From the NCBI RefSeq assembly GCF_963675905.1, contig NZ_OY780936.1:3357946-3421945 (forward strand): a stretch of DNA of 64,000 nt, read 5' to 3'. Shown here piece after piece: positions 8,745-17,141 of the stretch. The notes beneath the pieces were generated by a model. It did no database searches. It was not told where the DNA came from and saw only the letters and a list, made by a program, of their open reading frames with translations. The stretch's first letter is position 1, and each line of letters begins with the position of its first letter. This DNA is from an uncultured Bacteroides sp. (GTDB lineage Bacteria > Bacteroidota > Bacteroidia > Bacteroidales > Bacteroidaceae). The position numbers and the translations under genes are program-made.

Positions 8745-9800
8745 TTATGCAATCTGAATAGTATACGCTTCTTTTTCTCTTCTCAAAGGATAATCACCCC
8801 GCAATTGCTCAAACATCTCTGGATTGGCCTTCAATGCGTTGCTGTCTCGCCTTGGATCATACATTTGCAGATAAGCATCTGCTTCTGTTGAGGCTTTGAT
8901 TACTGAGCTCTCCGGTTGGACAGGTTGAATATCAAAATCCGGATTAATATGGAAAAAGCGGCAGAATGATTCTAACGACATGCGGGTGGCGTTCGCTTTC
9001 CCATCTGCTGAATAACCTGCAATGTGAGGAGTACCCAGAAATACCTTGTTAAGCAATTCCAGACTGATTTCAGGTTCGTTCTCCCATACATCAATAACTG
9101 CTTCGCTGATTTGTTTCTTTTCTAAAGCAGAGAGTAGGGCAGAGGTTTCAGTCACTTCACCCCGGGAGGTATTTATAATAACAGGACTCTTTTTTAGCGA
9201 ATTGAAAAAACCGGCATCGGCCAGATGGTATGTTTTATATTTGCCTTCCTTGTTGAGCGGAGTATGGAAAGTGATTACATCACATTCGCGGGTTATGGTC
9301 TCTATATCGGTAAATATTCCGGCACCTTCTTTGTCGGCACGAGGAAGATCGTTCATCAATACCCGCATGCCCAGTGATTGGGCAACATCGCATACCTTAC
9401 TTCCCACATTTCCTATACCAACAACACCAATACATTTTCCTTTCAGCGTAAATCCTTTCTCTTTTTCCAGAAGCAATAGTGTGGAATGAATGTATTGAGC
9501 CACTGAAGCAGAATTGCATCCCGGAGCATTTGTCCAGGTAATCCCGGCTTCTTTGCAATAATCAGTGTCAATATGATCAAAACCGATGGTTGCAGTAGCG
9601 ATAAACTTCACATTACTTCCTTCCAGTAATTCACGGTTACAGAGAGTACGGGTGCGGATAATCAGTGCATTGGCATCACGAACAATTTCGGGGGTGAATT
9701 TTGTTCCGGGTATATATATAGCCTCGTTTGGAGTTTCTCCTCCAAGCTTTTCTATAATTCCCTCAATGTAGGGAATCTTATTATCAATAATTACTTTCAT
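8745..9800 (-). CDS. pdxB: 4-phosphoerythronate dehydrogenase
   Basis: A 351-residue member of the D-isomer-specific 2-hydroxyacid dehydrogenases. It oxidises 4-phospho-D-erythronate in the DXP-dependent branch of pyridoxal 5'-phosphate synthesis. The NAD-binding motif GVVGIGNVGSKV is near residues 125-136. The family catalytic positions appear in INTSRGEV (Arg), VWENEPE (Glu) and GTPHIAGY (His). The C-terminal extension after residue 285 fits the PdxB dimerisation domain and separates it from plain glycerate dehydrogenases. The start overlaps the stop of the upstream ATPase gene by 4 nt (ATGA), so the two are translationally coupled. The link between a vitamin B6 enzyme and that ATPase is unexplained. 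Confidence 0.92.
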   Translation of the reverse strand: MKVIIDNKIPYIEGIIEKLGGETPNEAIYIPGTKFTPEIVRDANALIIRTRTLCNRELLEGSNVKFIATATIGFDHIDTDYCKEAGITWTNAPGCNSASVAQYIHSTLLLLEKEKGFTLKGKCIGVVGIGNVGSKVCDVAQSLGMRVLMNDLPRADKEGAGIFTDIETITRECDVITFHTPLNKEGKYKTYHLADAGFFNSLKKSPVIINTSRGEVTETSALLSALEKKQISEAVIDVWENEPEISLELLNKVFLGTPHIAGYSADGKANATRMSLESFCRFFHINPDFDIQPVQPESSVIKASTEADAYLQMYDPRRDSNALKANPEMFEQLRGDYPLRREKEAYTIQIA

Positions 9801-10495
9801 TTAGTTAGTCTTTTAAAAATATCCTCCAGAGACTCCTCTTTAGTTAGCTCACTGATCTGTGCATCAGCCACAATATTACCCTTATTAATAATAATTGCAT
9901 GTTGGCACAAATCACTAACTTCCTGTAAGGAGTGAGAAGAAAATAGAATTGTTTTTTCTTTTCCAAGTTCTCTAATCAGAGAATGGATTTCAGTTAGCTG
10001 GTTAGGATCAAGACCCGATGACGGTTCGTCCAGAATCAGCACTTCGGGATTATGTATTAAAGCCTGCGCCAGTCCCACTCGCTGACGGAATCCTTTCGAC
10101 AGTGTTCCTATAGTCTTGCCGCAAACTTCCTCCAGTTTTACCCGTTCAATCATCTCGTCTACCAAACCATGCAAGTTTGCTACCCGGTAAATCTGACCAA
10201 CATATTCCAGATATTCTCTGACATACATCTCCGGATAAAGCGGATTGTTCTCCGGCAGATAGCCAATGCAGCGCTTGGCAGCAATAGGATCCCTGATAAT
10301 ATCATTTCCGCATACGCTAACTGTACCCTTGAAATCAGTCAGCCATCCTGTAATAATTCTCATGCAAGTTGATTTGCCTGCTCCGTTTGGTCCAAGAAAA
10401 GCAGCAATTTCTCCCGGGTGCACCTCAAAGCTCACATTATGAAGCACTTCCTGATTTCCGTAGAATTTGGATACATTAGATAATCTGATAGACAT
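9797..10495 (-). CDS. GldA-like ABC transporter ATP-binding protein
   Basis: A 232-residue ATPase domain with Walker A GPNGAGKS (35-42), signature LSKGFRQRVGLAQAL, Walker B VLILDEPSSGLDP and a switch histidine in LFSSHSLQEV. It most resembles the GldA/CcmA-type ATPases of gliding and export ABC systems in Bacteroidota, but it ends soon after the core and lacks the longer C-terminal part of full GldA. No permease gene is adjacent, so the partner must be encoded elsewhere. It is the first gene of a two-gene operon with pdxB (4-nt overlap). A minus-strand -7 element lies 34 nt upstream. Confidence 0.8.
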   Translation of the reverse strand: MSIRLSNVSKFYGNQEVLHNVSFEVHPGEIAAFLGPNGAGKSTCMRIITGWLTDFKGTVSVCGNDIIRDPIAAKRCIGYLPENNPLYPEMYVREYLEYVGQIYRVANLHGLVDEMIERVKLEEVCGKTIGTLSKGFRQRVGLAQALIHNPEVLILDEPSSGLDPNQLTEIHSLIRELGKEKTILFSSHSLQEVSDLCQHAIIINKGNIVADAQISELTKEESLEDIFKRLTK

Positions 10496-10528
10496 ATATT
10501 AATGCATATTTGGGTAGAAGATTAACCA

Positions 10529-10536
10529 CAAAAGTA
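10529..10536 (-). promoter_or_regulatory. -7 promoter element of the ATPase-pdxB operon
   Basis: On the minus strand the sequence reads TACTTTTG, matching TAnnTTTG, about 34 nt upstream of the ATPase start. No clear -33 TTTG is present at the expected distance. Confidence 0.5.
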
Positions 10537-10575
10537 CTAAAAGTTGCTCATTTAACTAATAAAATGTGCGAAAAA

Positions 10576-10606
10576 TTGTTTCTTCGGGAATGAATGTATA
10601 TTTTTG
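10576..10606 (+). promoter_or_regulatory. Promoter of the lipooligosaccharide operon
   Basis: A -7 element TATTTTTG (10599-10606) matches TAnnTTTG. TTG at 10576-10578, part of ATTG, lies 20 nt upstream as a partial -33 element. It precedes the chosen ATG at 10632 by 25 nt, which argues against the longer reading frame beginning at 10566. Confidence 0.65.
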
Positions 10607-10631
10607 CGTTCTACTTTTAAAAATACTGATT

Positions 10632-11237
10632 ATGACATTTAGTAACCTTTGCAACGAGATTTTCTTTCAATCAACAGAGAATTACCATGTAACTGATAGT
10701 GTAGATGCTCCGATTCAGAATCCTTATGAGCTGAAAACTATTGAGTATTATTTATATTTGAAGAATTGGATAGATGCCGTGCAATGGCATTTTGAAGATA
10801 TTATACGTGATCCTCAGATTGATCCCGTAGAAGCGCTTACTTTGAAAAGACGCATTGATAAGTCTAATCAGGATCGTACAGATTTAGTTGAACTTATTGA
10901 CAGCTATTTCTATGATCAGTATAAAGACGTGAAGCCTTTGGCTGATGCAACTATTAATACAGAAAGTCCTGCATGGGCTGTAGACCGTCTTTCAATCCTT
11001 GCATTGAAGATTTATCACATGAACGAGGAAGTGAAGCGTACAGATACTACTCCAGAACATCACGAACAGTGCCAGAAGAAATTAGATATCCTTTTGGAAC
11101 AGAAAAAAGATTTATCTTCAGCTATTGATCAGCTGTTAGATGATATTAAGGCTGGCAGAAAGTATATGAAAGTATACAAACAGATGAAGATGTATAACGA
11201 TCCAGCTCTTAATCCAGTTCTTTACGCTAAGAAGTAA
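10632..11237 (+). CDS. DUF4254 family protein
   Basis: A 201-residue, mostly helical and charged protein without signal peptide or membrane segment. The start MTFSNLCNEIFFQ is chosen because the longer frame begins upstream of the promoter. It resembles the DUF4254 family, which in Bacteroidales is commonly found next to a GT9 glycosyltransferase, as here (2-nt gap to the next gene). The family has no assigned reaction. Context points to a role in lipopolysaccharide core assembly, which is inference. Confidence 0.75.
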   Translation: MTFSNLCNEIFFQSTENYHVTDSVDAPIQNPYELKTIEYYLYLKNWIDAVQWHFEDIIRDPQIDPVEALTLKRRIDKSNQDRTDLVELIDSYFYDQYKDVKPLADATINTESPAWAVDRLSILALKIYHMNEEVKRTDTTPEHHEQCQKKLDILLEQKKDLSSAIDQLLDDIKAGRKYMKVYKQMKMYNDPALNPVLYAKK

Positions 11238-11239
11238 TA

Positions 11240-12274
11240 ATGGCTAAGATATTGATTATTCGTTTTTCCGCGATAGGAGATGTAGCAATGACTATCCCGG
11301 TGATTCATTCGCTTGCCCTACAGCATCCTGAACATGAATTTACTGTGTTGAGTCGTGTATCACTTCGTCCGCTTTTTATAGGATTGCCTCAGAATGTTCA
11401 TTTTATGGGAGCCGATTTGCATGGTAAACATAGTGGGCTTTTAGGGTTGCATCGGTTATTCTATAACGAGTTGAAGCCTCAGAACTTTGATTACGTAGCC
11501 GATTTACACAATGTACTTCGTACAAAAATAATTCGTCTTCGTTTCAAAATGATGGGTATTCCAACTGCTTACATTTATAAAGGACGTCTGGGCAAGAAGA
11601 AACTGACCAACAGATACCATAAAGTATTTGAGAATCAGAAATCATCTTTCCGTAGATACACTGACGTCTTCAAGGCTTTAGGTTTTCCAATTCAGCTTAA
11701 TTTCACTTCCATCTTTGGCGAAGGAAGAGGCGATATGTCTCAGATTCAACATATCACCGGAGATAAATGCGATTTGAAATGGATTGGCATTGCACCTTTT
11801 GCCAAACATAAAGGAAAAGTGCTTCCTTTGGACAAGCAGGAAGAAGTGATTGCTCACTTTGCAAAAGATCCTCGTGTAAAGGTATTCCTTTTTGGAGGAG
11901 GGAAAAACGAAGAGTCTGTTCTTACCTCATGGGTAAATAAATATCCTTCTGTAACATCACTCATTGGCAAGCTGAATATGAACACAGAACTCATCCTGAT
12001 GAGTTATCTGGATGCAATGGTGTCTATGGATTCCGCAAATATGCATTTGGCATCGTTAGTCAATGCACCTGTCGTATCTGTTTGGGGAGCCACCCATCCG
12101 TATTGCGGATTTATGGGCTGGAAACAATCTCCAATGAATGCTGTTCAGGTTGATCTTCCATGCCGTCCATGTTCTGTATTTGGAAACAAATCTTGCTATC
12201 GTAAAGATTATGCTTGTCTGAATATGATTACTCCCGATATGGTTATTAAAAAGATAGAGAGCATAATATTTTAA
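11240..12274 (+). CDS. GT9 family glycosyltransferase (heptosyltransferase-like)
   Basis: 344 residues in the GT-B fold of glycosyltransferase family 9, which adds heptose or a related sugar to lipid A core on the cytoplasmic face. The N-terminal hallmark ILIIRFSAIGDVAMTIPV and the C-terminal donor-site region (SMDSANMHLASLVNAPVVSVWGAT) are both present. A cysteine-containing tail (CRPCSVFG...CYRKDYACL) is common in GT9 proteins. It sits 2 nt after the DUF4254 gene and 5 nt before a sugar kinase, a typical core-oligosaccharide operon. The exact sugar cannot be told from sequence. Confidence 0.88.
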   Translation: MAKILIIRFSAIGDVAMTIPVIHSLALQHPEHEFTVLSRVSLRPLFIGLPQNVHFMGADLHGKHSGLLGLHRLFYNELKPQNFDYVADLHNVLRTKIIRLRFKMMGIPTAYIYKGRLGKKKLTNRYHKVFENQKSSFRRYTDVFKALGFPIQLNFTSIFGEGRGDMSQIQHITGDKCDLKWIGIAPFAKHKGKVLPLDKQEEVIAHFAKDPRVKVFLFGGGKNEESVLTSWVNKYPSVTSLIGKLNMNTELILMSYLDAMVSMDSANMHLASLVNAPVVSVWGATHPYCGFMGWKQSPMNAVQVDLPCRPCSVFGNKSCYRKDYACLNMITPDMVIKKIESIIF

Positions 12275-12279
12275 ATAGA

Positions 12280-13023
12280 ATGAAGATACTTCTGAATCCG
12301 GCTTTTGAATCATTGCGAACTTTTGTAGAATCTGTTCCTCATATCTTTGGGGAAGAAGGAGAAACCATATACAAAGGCCGGAATAAGATTAAAGTAATCA
12401 AAATAGGAGAGATTGACGTAAACGTCAAAAGATATAGAGTCCCGATGTTCTTTAACCGGGTTATTTATACTTTTATAAGAAAAAGCAAAGGATTGCGTGC
12501 TTTTCAGTATCCGCAACGATTGCTTGAGAAAGGTTTTGAGACTCCGCAACCGATAGCATACATTGAAGAAAGAAATTTTGGCTTGATCGGATATTCATAT
12601 TTTGTGAGTGTACATTGTCCATATAGCCGTAGATTTTATGAATTTGGCGATGCGGATATAAAAGACTGTTCGGATATTGTTATTGCATTTGCACGTTTTT
12701 CAGCAAAACTTCATGAAGCCGGTATATTGCACCTGGATTACTCACCCGGTAATATCCTTTTTGACAAAGAAGATGGTGAATATAAGTTTTCTTTGGTGGA
12801 TATTAACCGCATGAAATTTGGGAAGGTGAGTATTGAAGCGGGGTGTGCAAACTTTGCAAGGTTATGGGGACAAATTCCGTTCTTTGAATTGCTGGCAAAA
12901 GAATACGCTGCAACGCGTGGAGCAGATGAGGCCTTATGCCGGGATTTAATTCTGACTTACAGACGGAAATTCTGGACTCGCTTTGCAAAAAAACATCAGG
13001 TAAAATATACGCTGAATTTTTAA
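12280..13023 (+). CDS. Lipopolysaccharide core kinase (Kdo/heptose kinase-like)
   Basis: 247 residues with a eukaryotic-kinase-like fold. The catalytic loop HLDYSPGNILF (151-161) supplies the conserved D and N, and the metal-binding aspartate follows in SLVDIN (174). These match the lipopolysaccharide kinases of the WaaP/KdkA type, which phosphorylate core heptose or Kdo. Bacteroides lipid A cores generally carry a phosphorylated Kdo, so a Kdo kinase role is plausible but inferred. It has no signal peptide, as expected for a cytoplasmic enzyme, and is embedded between two transferase genes in the same operon. Confidence 0.83.
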   Translation: MKILLNPAFESLRTFVESVPHIFGEEGETIYKGRNKIKVIKIGEIDVNVKRYRVPMFFNRVIYTFIRKSKGLRAFQYPQRLLEKGFETPQPIAYIEERNFGLIGYSYFVSVHCPYSRRFYEFGDADIKDCSDIVIAFARFSAKLHEAGILHLDYSPGNILFDKEDGEYKFSLVDINRMKFGKVSIEAGCANFARLWGQIPFFELLAKEYAATRGADEALCRDLILTYRRKFWTRFAKKHQVKYTLNF

Positions 13024-13047
13024 TAGAACAGGAAGATATTACATATT

Positions 13048-14094
13048 ATGGGTAAGCACTATTTGTTTTTTGTTTCATTGACTTATTCTTTTTCTATTTT
13101 GCGCCCTCTTCAAGATGAAATATGGCGAAGAGGAGATGATGTTGCCTGGTTTATTGAAGACTCTTGCGAAAGCTGGCTAACAGAGAAAGAAAAGCAATTA
13201 AAGACAATACAAGAAGTACTTGATTATAATCCGATTGCAGTTTTTGCACCAGGAAACTTTGTGTACGACTTCTTTCCCGGAGTGAAGGTCGCTGTTTTTC
13301 ATGGATATGCCATGAAAAAGCGAGTAGAAAAGATTGATGATCACTTTACTATCAGGGGATGGTATGATATATATTGCACTCAGGGAGAAAGTACTACACC
13401 CTATTTTAAAGAACTGGAAAAGAAACATGGTTTCTTTAAAGTGTATGAAACAGGTTGGTGTAAAGTTGATCCTTTTTTTGATAAGACTGCATCTCATACA
13501 GATAAAAGAGAAAATCCAACAGTTCTTTATTCTCCAACATTCACCAAAGGAATTTCTTCTGCTCCCTTTTTGTGGGAAACAATAAAACAATTGGTTGAGA
13601 CCAAGCCCTGGAATTGGATTATAACTTTCCATCCAAAACTTGATGATCCCGAATTAATCCAAAAATATAAAGAGCTGGCCGATACACATGATAATGTAGT
13701 TTTTTATCGTTCCAATGATGGTCTTAACACCTTCAGAAAAACAGATGTTATGCTATGTGATAGCTCATCCATTATTGTAGAATACATGTTCCTGAATAAG
13801 CCGGTTGTTACTTTTCGCAATACACATCCGGGTAACCATTTACTGGATGTTATAAATGAAAACGAGATTGGAGATGCTATTGAAAAGGCGCTTTCACGAC
13901 CCAAAGAACTTATGGATAACATCTATGCTTATACCATGCACCATGAACCGCATCGAGACGGAAAGAATTCGGCCCGTGTACTAGATGCTGTTGATGATTT
14001 TATAGAGAACTATAGGGGTAAGATTAAATCAAAACCTCTTAACTTAATACGAAAAATAAAACTAAGATTGAAGATAAAGTATTATCACTGGTGA
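13048..14094 (+). CDS. CDP-glycerol glycerophosphotransferase-like protein
   Basis: 348 residues. The second half matches the glycerophosphotransferase (TagB/TagF-like) pattern: LYSPTFTKGISSAPF, then WIITFHPKLDD, then DVMLCDSSSIIVEYMFLNKPVVTFRN. The family moves glycerol-phosphate or similar groups onto glycans, so here it may decorate the oligosaccharide core. The C-terminus is basic (KIKSKPLNLIRKIKLRLKIK), suitable for membrane association. The stop codon lies inside the loop side of a strong terminator hairpin, which closes the first lipooligosaccharide operon. Confidence 0.78.
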   Translation: MGKHYLFFVSLTYSFSILRPLQDEIWRRGDDVAWFIEDSCESWLTEKEKQLKTIQEVLDYNPIAVFAPGNFVYDFFPGVKVAVFHGYAMKKRVEKIDDHFTIRGWYDIYCTQGESTTPYFKELEKKHGFFKVYETGWCKVDPFFDKTASHTDKRENPTVLYSPTFTKGISSAPFLWETIKQLVETKPWNWIITFHPKLDDPELIQKYKELADTHDNVVFYRSNDGLNTFRKTDVMLCDSSSIIVEYMFLNKPVVTFRNTHPGNHLLDVINENEIGDAIEKALSRPKELMDNIYAYTMHHEPHRDGKNSARVLDAVDDFIENYRGKIKSKPLNLIRKIKLRLKIKYYHW

Positions 14095-14106
14095 TAATAC
14101 TTTTTT
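14077..14106 (+). terminator. Terminator overlapping the end of the glycerophosphotransferase gene
   Basis: Perfect 11-bp arms AAGTATTATCA (14077-14087) and TGATAATACTT (14092-14102) with loop CTGG, followed by six T residues. The TGA stop codon at 14092-14094 is the first triplet of the 3' arm, so the hairpin includes the final codons. Confidence 0.85.
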
Positions 14107-14173
14107 ATTTCATATTCCTATAGATTTTATGCAGTATTTTTATATTGATATAGTTTAATTGATGCAATTGTTT

Positions 14174-14181
14174 TACTTTTG
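14174..14181 (+). promoter_or_regulatory. -7 promoter element of the galactofuranose sub-operon
   Basis: TACTTTTG matches TAnnTTTG and lies 72-79 nt upstream of the DUF4422 start in an otherwise empty AT-rich gap behind a strong terminator. No good -33 TTTG is visible. Confidence 0.55.
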
Positions 14182-14252
14182 TGAAATTTTTATTGTAAAT
14201 ATAATTATAGTGTAGTGTTAATAAATAAACTATTCTTATTAAATTATTGATA

Positions 14253-15077
14253 ATGACTGATAAAGAATATATGTCTAAGATTATTGTCTGTGCGCATAAA
14301 CAAGATTTTTTTATATCAGATGATTTGTATATGCCTATTCAGGTTGGTAAATCCATATCTAATGTTGATTTGGAAATCCAGGGAGATAATTCAGGTGATA
14401 ATATAAGTAAAAAGAACAGAGAATATTGTGAACTAACAGCTCATTATTGGGCATGGAAAAATTTAAAAGGCATTGACCAGATTGGCTTAGCGCATTATCG
14501 GAGATATTTAGATTTTTCAAATAATTCGTCCGTTCTTTTAAATGCTAAACCAAAAAGTGAAGTAAATTCTCCTAAAACAGATTTTAATAAATTGCTTGAT
14601 AAATATGACATAGTTCTATCTAACTATGATTATCATGCTGCTTCTAATAAAATTCATTATTGCTATAAACACATTTTGGAAGATTATGAGATCTTAAGAG
14701 AATCTTTAGCGGAATTATTTCCAGAGTATCTTCCTTCTTTTGATCATATAATGATTAGAAATAATAAGGCCTCTGTTGGAAATATGTTTTTTACAAAGTG
14801 GGCTGTTTTTGATGCTTATTCTGAATGGCTTTTTACTTTATTGTTTGAAGTAGAGAAAAGGGTAAAACTATCTCCATACGACTATCAGCGCAGAGTCTTT
14901 GGTTTTATGGCAGAACGCTTGATTGATGTTTATTGTCATTATAATAAATTGAAGGTTAAACGATGCCCAATTTTGTATGTGGCAGATGACTATAGAAACA
15001 AGAGCGCATTAGATTATAATTTTAGAAAGATAAAGAAGAATGTAATGTTTCATTTATCATCGAAAAGACGTCTTTAA
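14253..15077 (+). CDS. DUF4422 family glycosyltransferase
   Basis: 274 residues from the ATG at 14253; a second in-frame ATG at 14271 (MSKIIVCAHKQ) fits the family N-terminus equally well. Motifs typical of DUF4422 capsule and LPS transferases are present: IIVCAHK at the start, YCELTAHYWAWKNL, IGLAHYRRYLDF and GNMFFTKWAVFDAYSEWLF. There is no signal peptide or membrane segment. It opens the second sub-operon with GT8, UDP-galactopyranose mutase and a galactofuranosyltransferase. The acceptor and donor are unknown. Confidence 0.83.
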   Translation: MTDKEYMSKIIVCAHKQDFFISDDLYMPIQVGKSISNVDLEIQGDNSGDNISKKNREYCELTAHYWAWKNLKGIDQIGLAHYRRYLDFSNNSSVLLNAKPKSEVNSPKTDFNKLLDKYDIVLSNYDYHAASNKIHYCYKHILEDYEILRESLAELFPEYLPSFDHIMIRNNKASVGNMFFTKWAVFDAYSEWLFTLLFEVEKRVKLSPYDYQRRVFGFMAERLIDVYCHYNKLKVKRCPILYVADDYRNKSALDYNFRKIKKNVMFHLSSKRRL

Positions 15078-15088
15078 AACTAAACTTT

Positions 15089-16024
15089 ATGAAAATTCAT
15101 ATAGCATGTAATATAGACAGTAATTATGTCCGTTTTTGCTCAATAATGCTGGTCTCTTTGTTCGAGAATAATAAAGGTGAATCTTTTGATATACATATTG
15201 TTTCTCAGGATCTTTCTGAAGAAGGACAAAAAGCCTTGAAGGATATTGTTTGTGGACAGTATAAGCAAAGAGTCTATTTTTATTTCGTAAACACTGATTT
15301 GGCTAATGATTTTCCTATTGACCCTACTAGTCATATTAGTATATCAACCTATCTACGACTTTTTTTGGGCAGTGTTTTACCATCTTCCTTATCTAAGGTA
15401 CTCTATTTGGATTGTGATATTATAATTCGTTCTTCAATTGCTGCTTTCTGGGACATCGATCTTACCGGTTATGCAATAGGATGTGTAGAAGATATGTGGA
15501 GTGACAGAGATGAAAATTACTCCCGCCTTGGATACTCAAAGGATTTCTCTTATTTTAATGCGGGTGTGTTGCTCGTTAATCTCGATTATTGGAGACAAAA
15601 TGATCTGGAAAATGAATTTACTAACTATGTTAAGCATAATGCAGAAAAACTTTTGTTTAATGACCAGGATGTTTTGAATGAAGTACTGCATGATAAAAAA
15701 CTGTTTATCCCATTTAAATGGAATATGCAAGATGGCTTTTTTAGAAGCAGAAGAAGAATTAGAAAGGAAACCTGGGATATATTAGATAAGGAGTTATGTA
15801 ATCCGGCGATACTCCATTTTACAGGAAGTAAAAAGCCCTGGCATTATAAATGTATACATCCGTATAAATCGGAATTCTATGTGTATCAACGTTTAACTAA
15901 GTGGAAAGACTGTTGTCCTGAAGTAAATTACTATTTCTTATTTTTGATGACTATTCAGAGATTAGCTACATCTTTGAAGATTAAAAGGCGTAAATTCAGG
16001 AAGTTTAAGAAACAATGGATATAA
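15089..16024 (+). CDS. GT8 family glycosyltransferase
   Basis: 311 residues in the GT-A fold of family 8 (retaining galactosyl/glucosyl transferases of LPS). The opening MKIHIACNIDSNYVRFCSIML is family-typical. The metal-binding DxD motif is in LYLDCDIIIRSS, and the later FNAGVLLVNLDYWR, NDQDVLNEVL and ILHFTGSKKPWHY motifs are all diagnostic. The C-terminus is strongly basic (KIKRRKFRKFKKQW), for peripheral membrane binding. It overlaps the next gene by 10 nt, indicating coupling. Confidence 0.9.
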   Translation: MKIHIACNIDSNYVRFCSIMLVSLFENNKGESFDIHIVSQDLSEEGQKALKDIVCGQYKQRVYFYFVNTDLANDFPIDPTSHISISTYLRLFLGSVLPSSLSKVLYLDCDIIIRSSIAAFWDIDLTGYAIGCVEDMWSDRDENYSRLGYSKDFSYFNAGVLLVNLDYWRQNDLENEFTNYVKHNAEKLLFNDQDVLNEVLHDKKLFIPFKWNMQDGFFRSRRRIRKETWDILDKELCNPAILHFTGSKKPWHYKCIHPYKSEFYVYQRLTKWKDCCPEVNYYFLFLMTIQRLATSLKIKRRKFRKFKKQWI

Positions 16025-17130
16025 AATACGATTATTTAATTGTAGGAACAGGACTTTTTGCCTCTGTGTTTGCTTATTATGCAAAGAAAATGGGTAAAAA
16101 ATGTCTGATGATAGACAAGCGTTCTCATTTAGGTGGTAATATCTATTGTGAGGATGTAGATTCTATTAATGTTCATAAGTATGGAGCACATATATTTCAT
16201 ACAAGCAATAAGGAAATATGGCAGTTTGTTAATTCATTTGTAGAATTCAATCGGTTTACCAACTCTCCGTTGGCAAATTATAAAGATGTGCTTTATAATC
16301 TGCCTTTTAATATGAATACGTTTAGCAGGCTTTGGGGCGTAAAATCACCACAACAGGCAAAAGAAAAGCTTGAAGAGCAAAGAGAACGTTATGCACATAT
16401 TGAAACACCTTCAAATCTGGAAGAACAGGCATTAAAGCTTTGCGGTGATGATATTTATTATGCTTTCATAAAGGAGTATACAGAAAAGCAGTGGGGGCGT
16501 TCAGCTAAAGAACTTCCTGCATTTATTATCAAGCGGATTCCTTTCCGCTTTACCTATGATAATAATTACTTTAATGATGACTATCAGGGTATTCCCAAAG
16601 GTGGATATAACAAATTGATAAATGGTTTGCTGGATGGTGTTGAAGTAAAGCTGAATACCAATTACTTTGATCATAAAGCCGAACTTGATAAGTTAGCAGA
16701 TACAGTCCTTTTTACGGGAAGAATAGACGAATTGTTTAATTATGAATTTGGTGTTTTAGAGTATAGAAGCTTGTCTTTCGAACATGAACAGCTCGCTATT
16801 GAAGACTTTCAAGGAAATGCAGTTGTTAATTACAATGAGCGAAGTGTTCCATATACAAGGATTATAGAACATAAACATTTTGAATATGGAAATCAGCCCT
16901 TTACTATTATAACCCGCGAGTATCCGAGCGAATTCTCTGGTAACAACGAGCCTTATTATCCTGTTAACGATGATAAGAATATGCAGATATATTCAAAATA
17001 TCAAGAAAAAGCAGACTTAAATGGAAAACTTTTGCTGGGTGGCCGATTGGCTCAATATGCATATTTCGACATGGATGATACTGTAGAAGCGGCATTGAGG
17101 CTAGTAAAAAAAGAATTGAATAATCTCTAA
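16015..17130 (+). CDS. glf: UDP-galactopyranose mutase
   Basis: 371 residues, the usual length. This flavoenzyme interconverts UDP-galactopyranose and UDP-galactofuranose, supplying the furanose donor. The FAD-binding site DYLIVGTGLFASVFAYYAKK is near residues 5-24, followed by KRSHLGGNIY. The substrate-site region YGAHIFHTSNKEIW and the C-terminal GGRLAQYAYFDMDDTVEAAL are conserved in the family. It overlaps the GT8 gene by 10 nt and precedes a galactofuranosyltransferase by 11 nt, so donor synthesis and transfer are encoded together. Confidence 0.96.
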   Translation: MDIKYDYLIVGTGLFASVFAYYAKKMGKKCLMIDKRSHLGGNIYCEDVDSINVHKYGAHIFHTSNKEIWQFVNSFVEFNRFTNSPLANYKDVLYNLPFNMNTFSRLWGVKSPQQAKEKLEEQRERYAHIETPSNLEEQALKLCGDDIYYAFIKEYTEKQWGRSAKELPAFIIKRIPFRFTYDNNYFNDDYQGIPKGGYNKLINGLLDGVEVKLNTNYFDHKAELDKLADTVLFTGRIDELFNYEFGVLEYRSLSFEHEQLAIEDFQGNAVVNYNERSVPYTRIIEHKHFEYGNQPFTIITREYPSEFSGNNEPYYPVNDDKNMQIYSKYQEKADLNGKLLLGGRLAQYAYFDMDDTVEAALRLVKKELNNL

Positions 17131-17141
17131 AAAGAGAAAGC

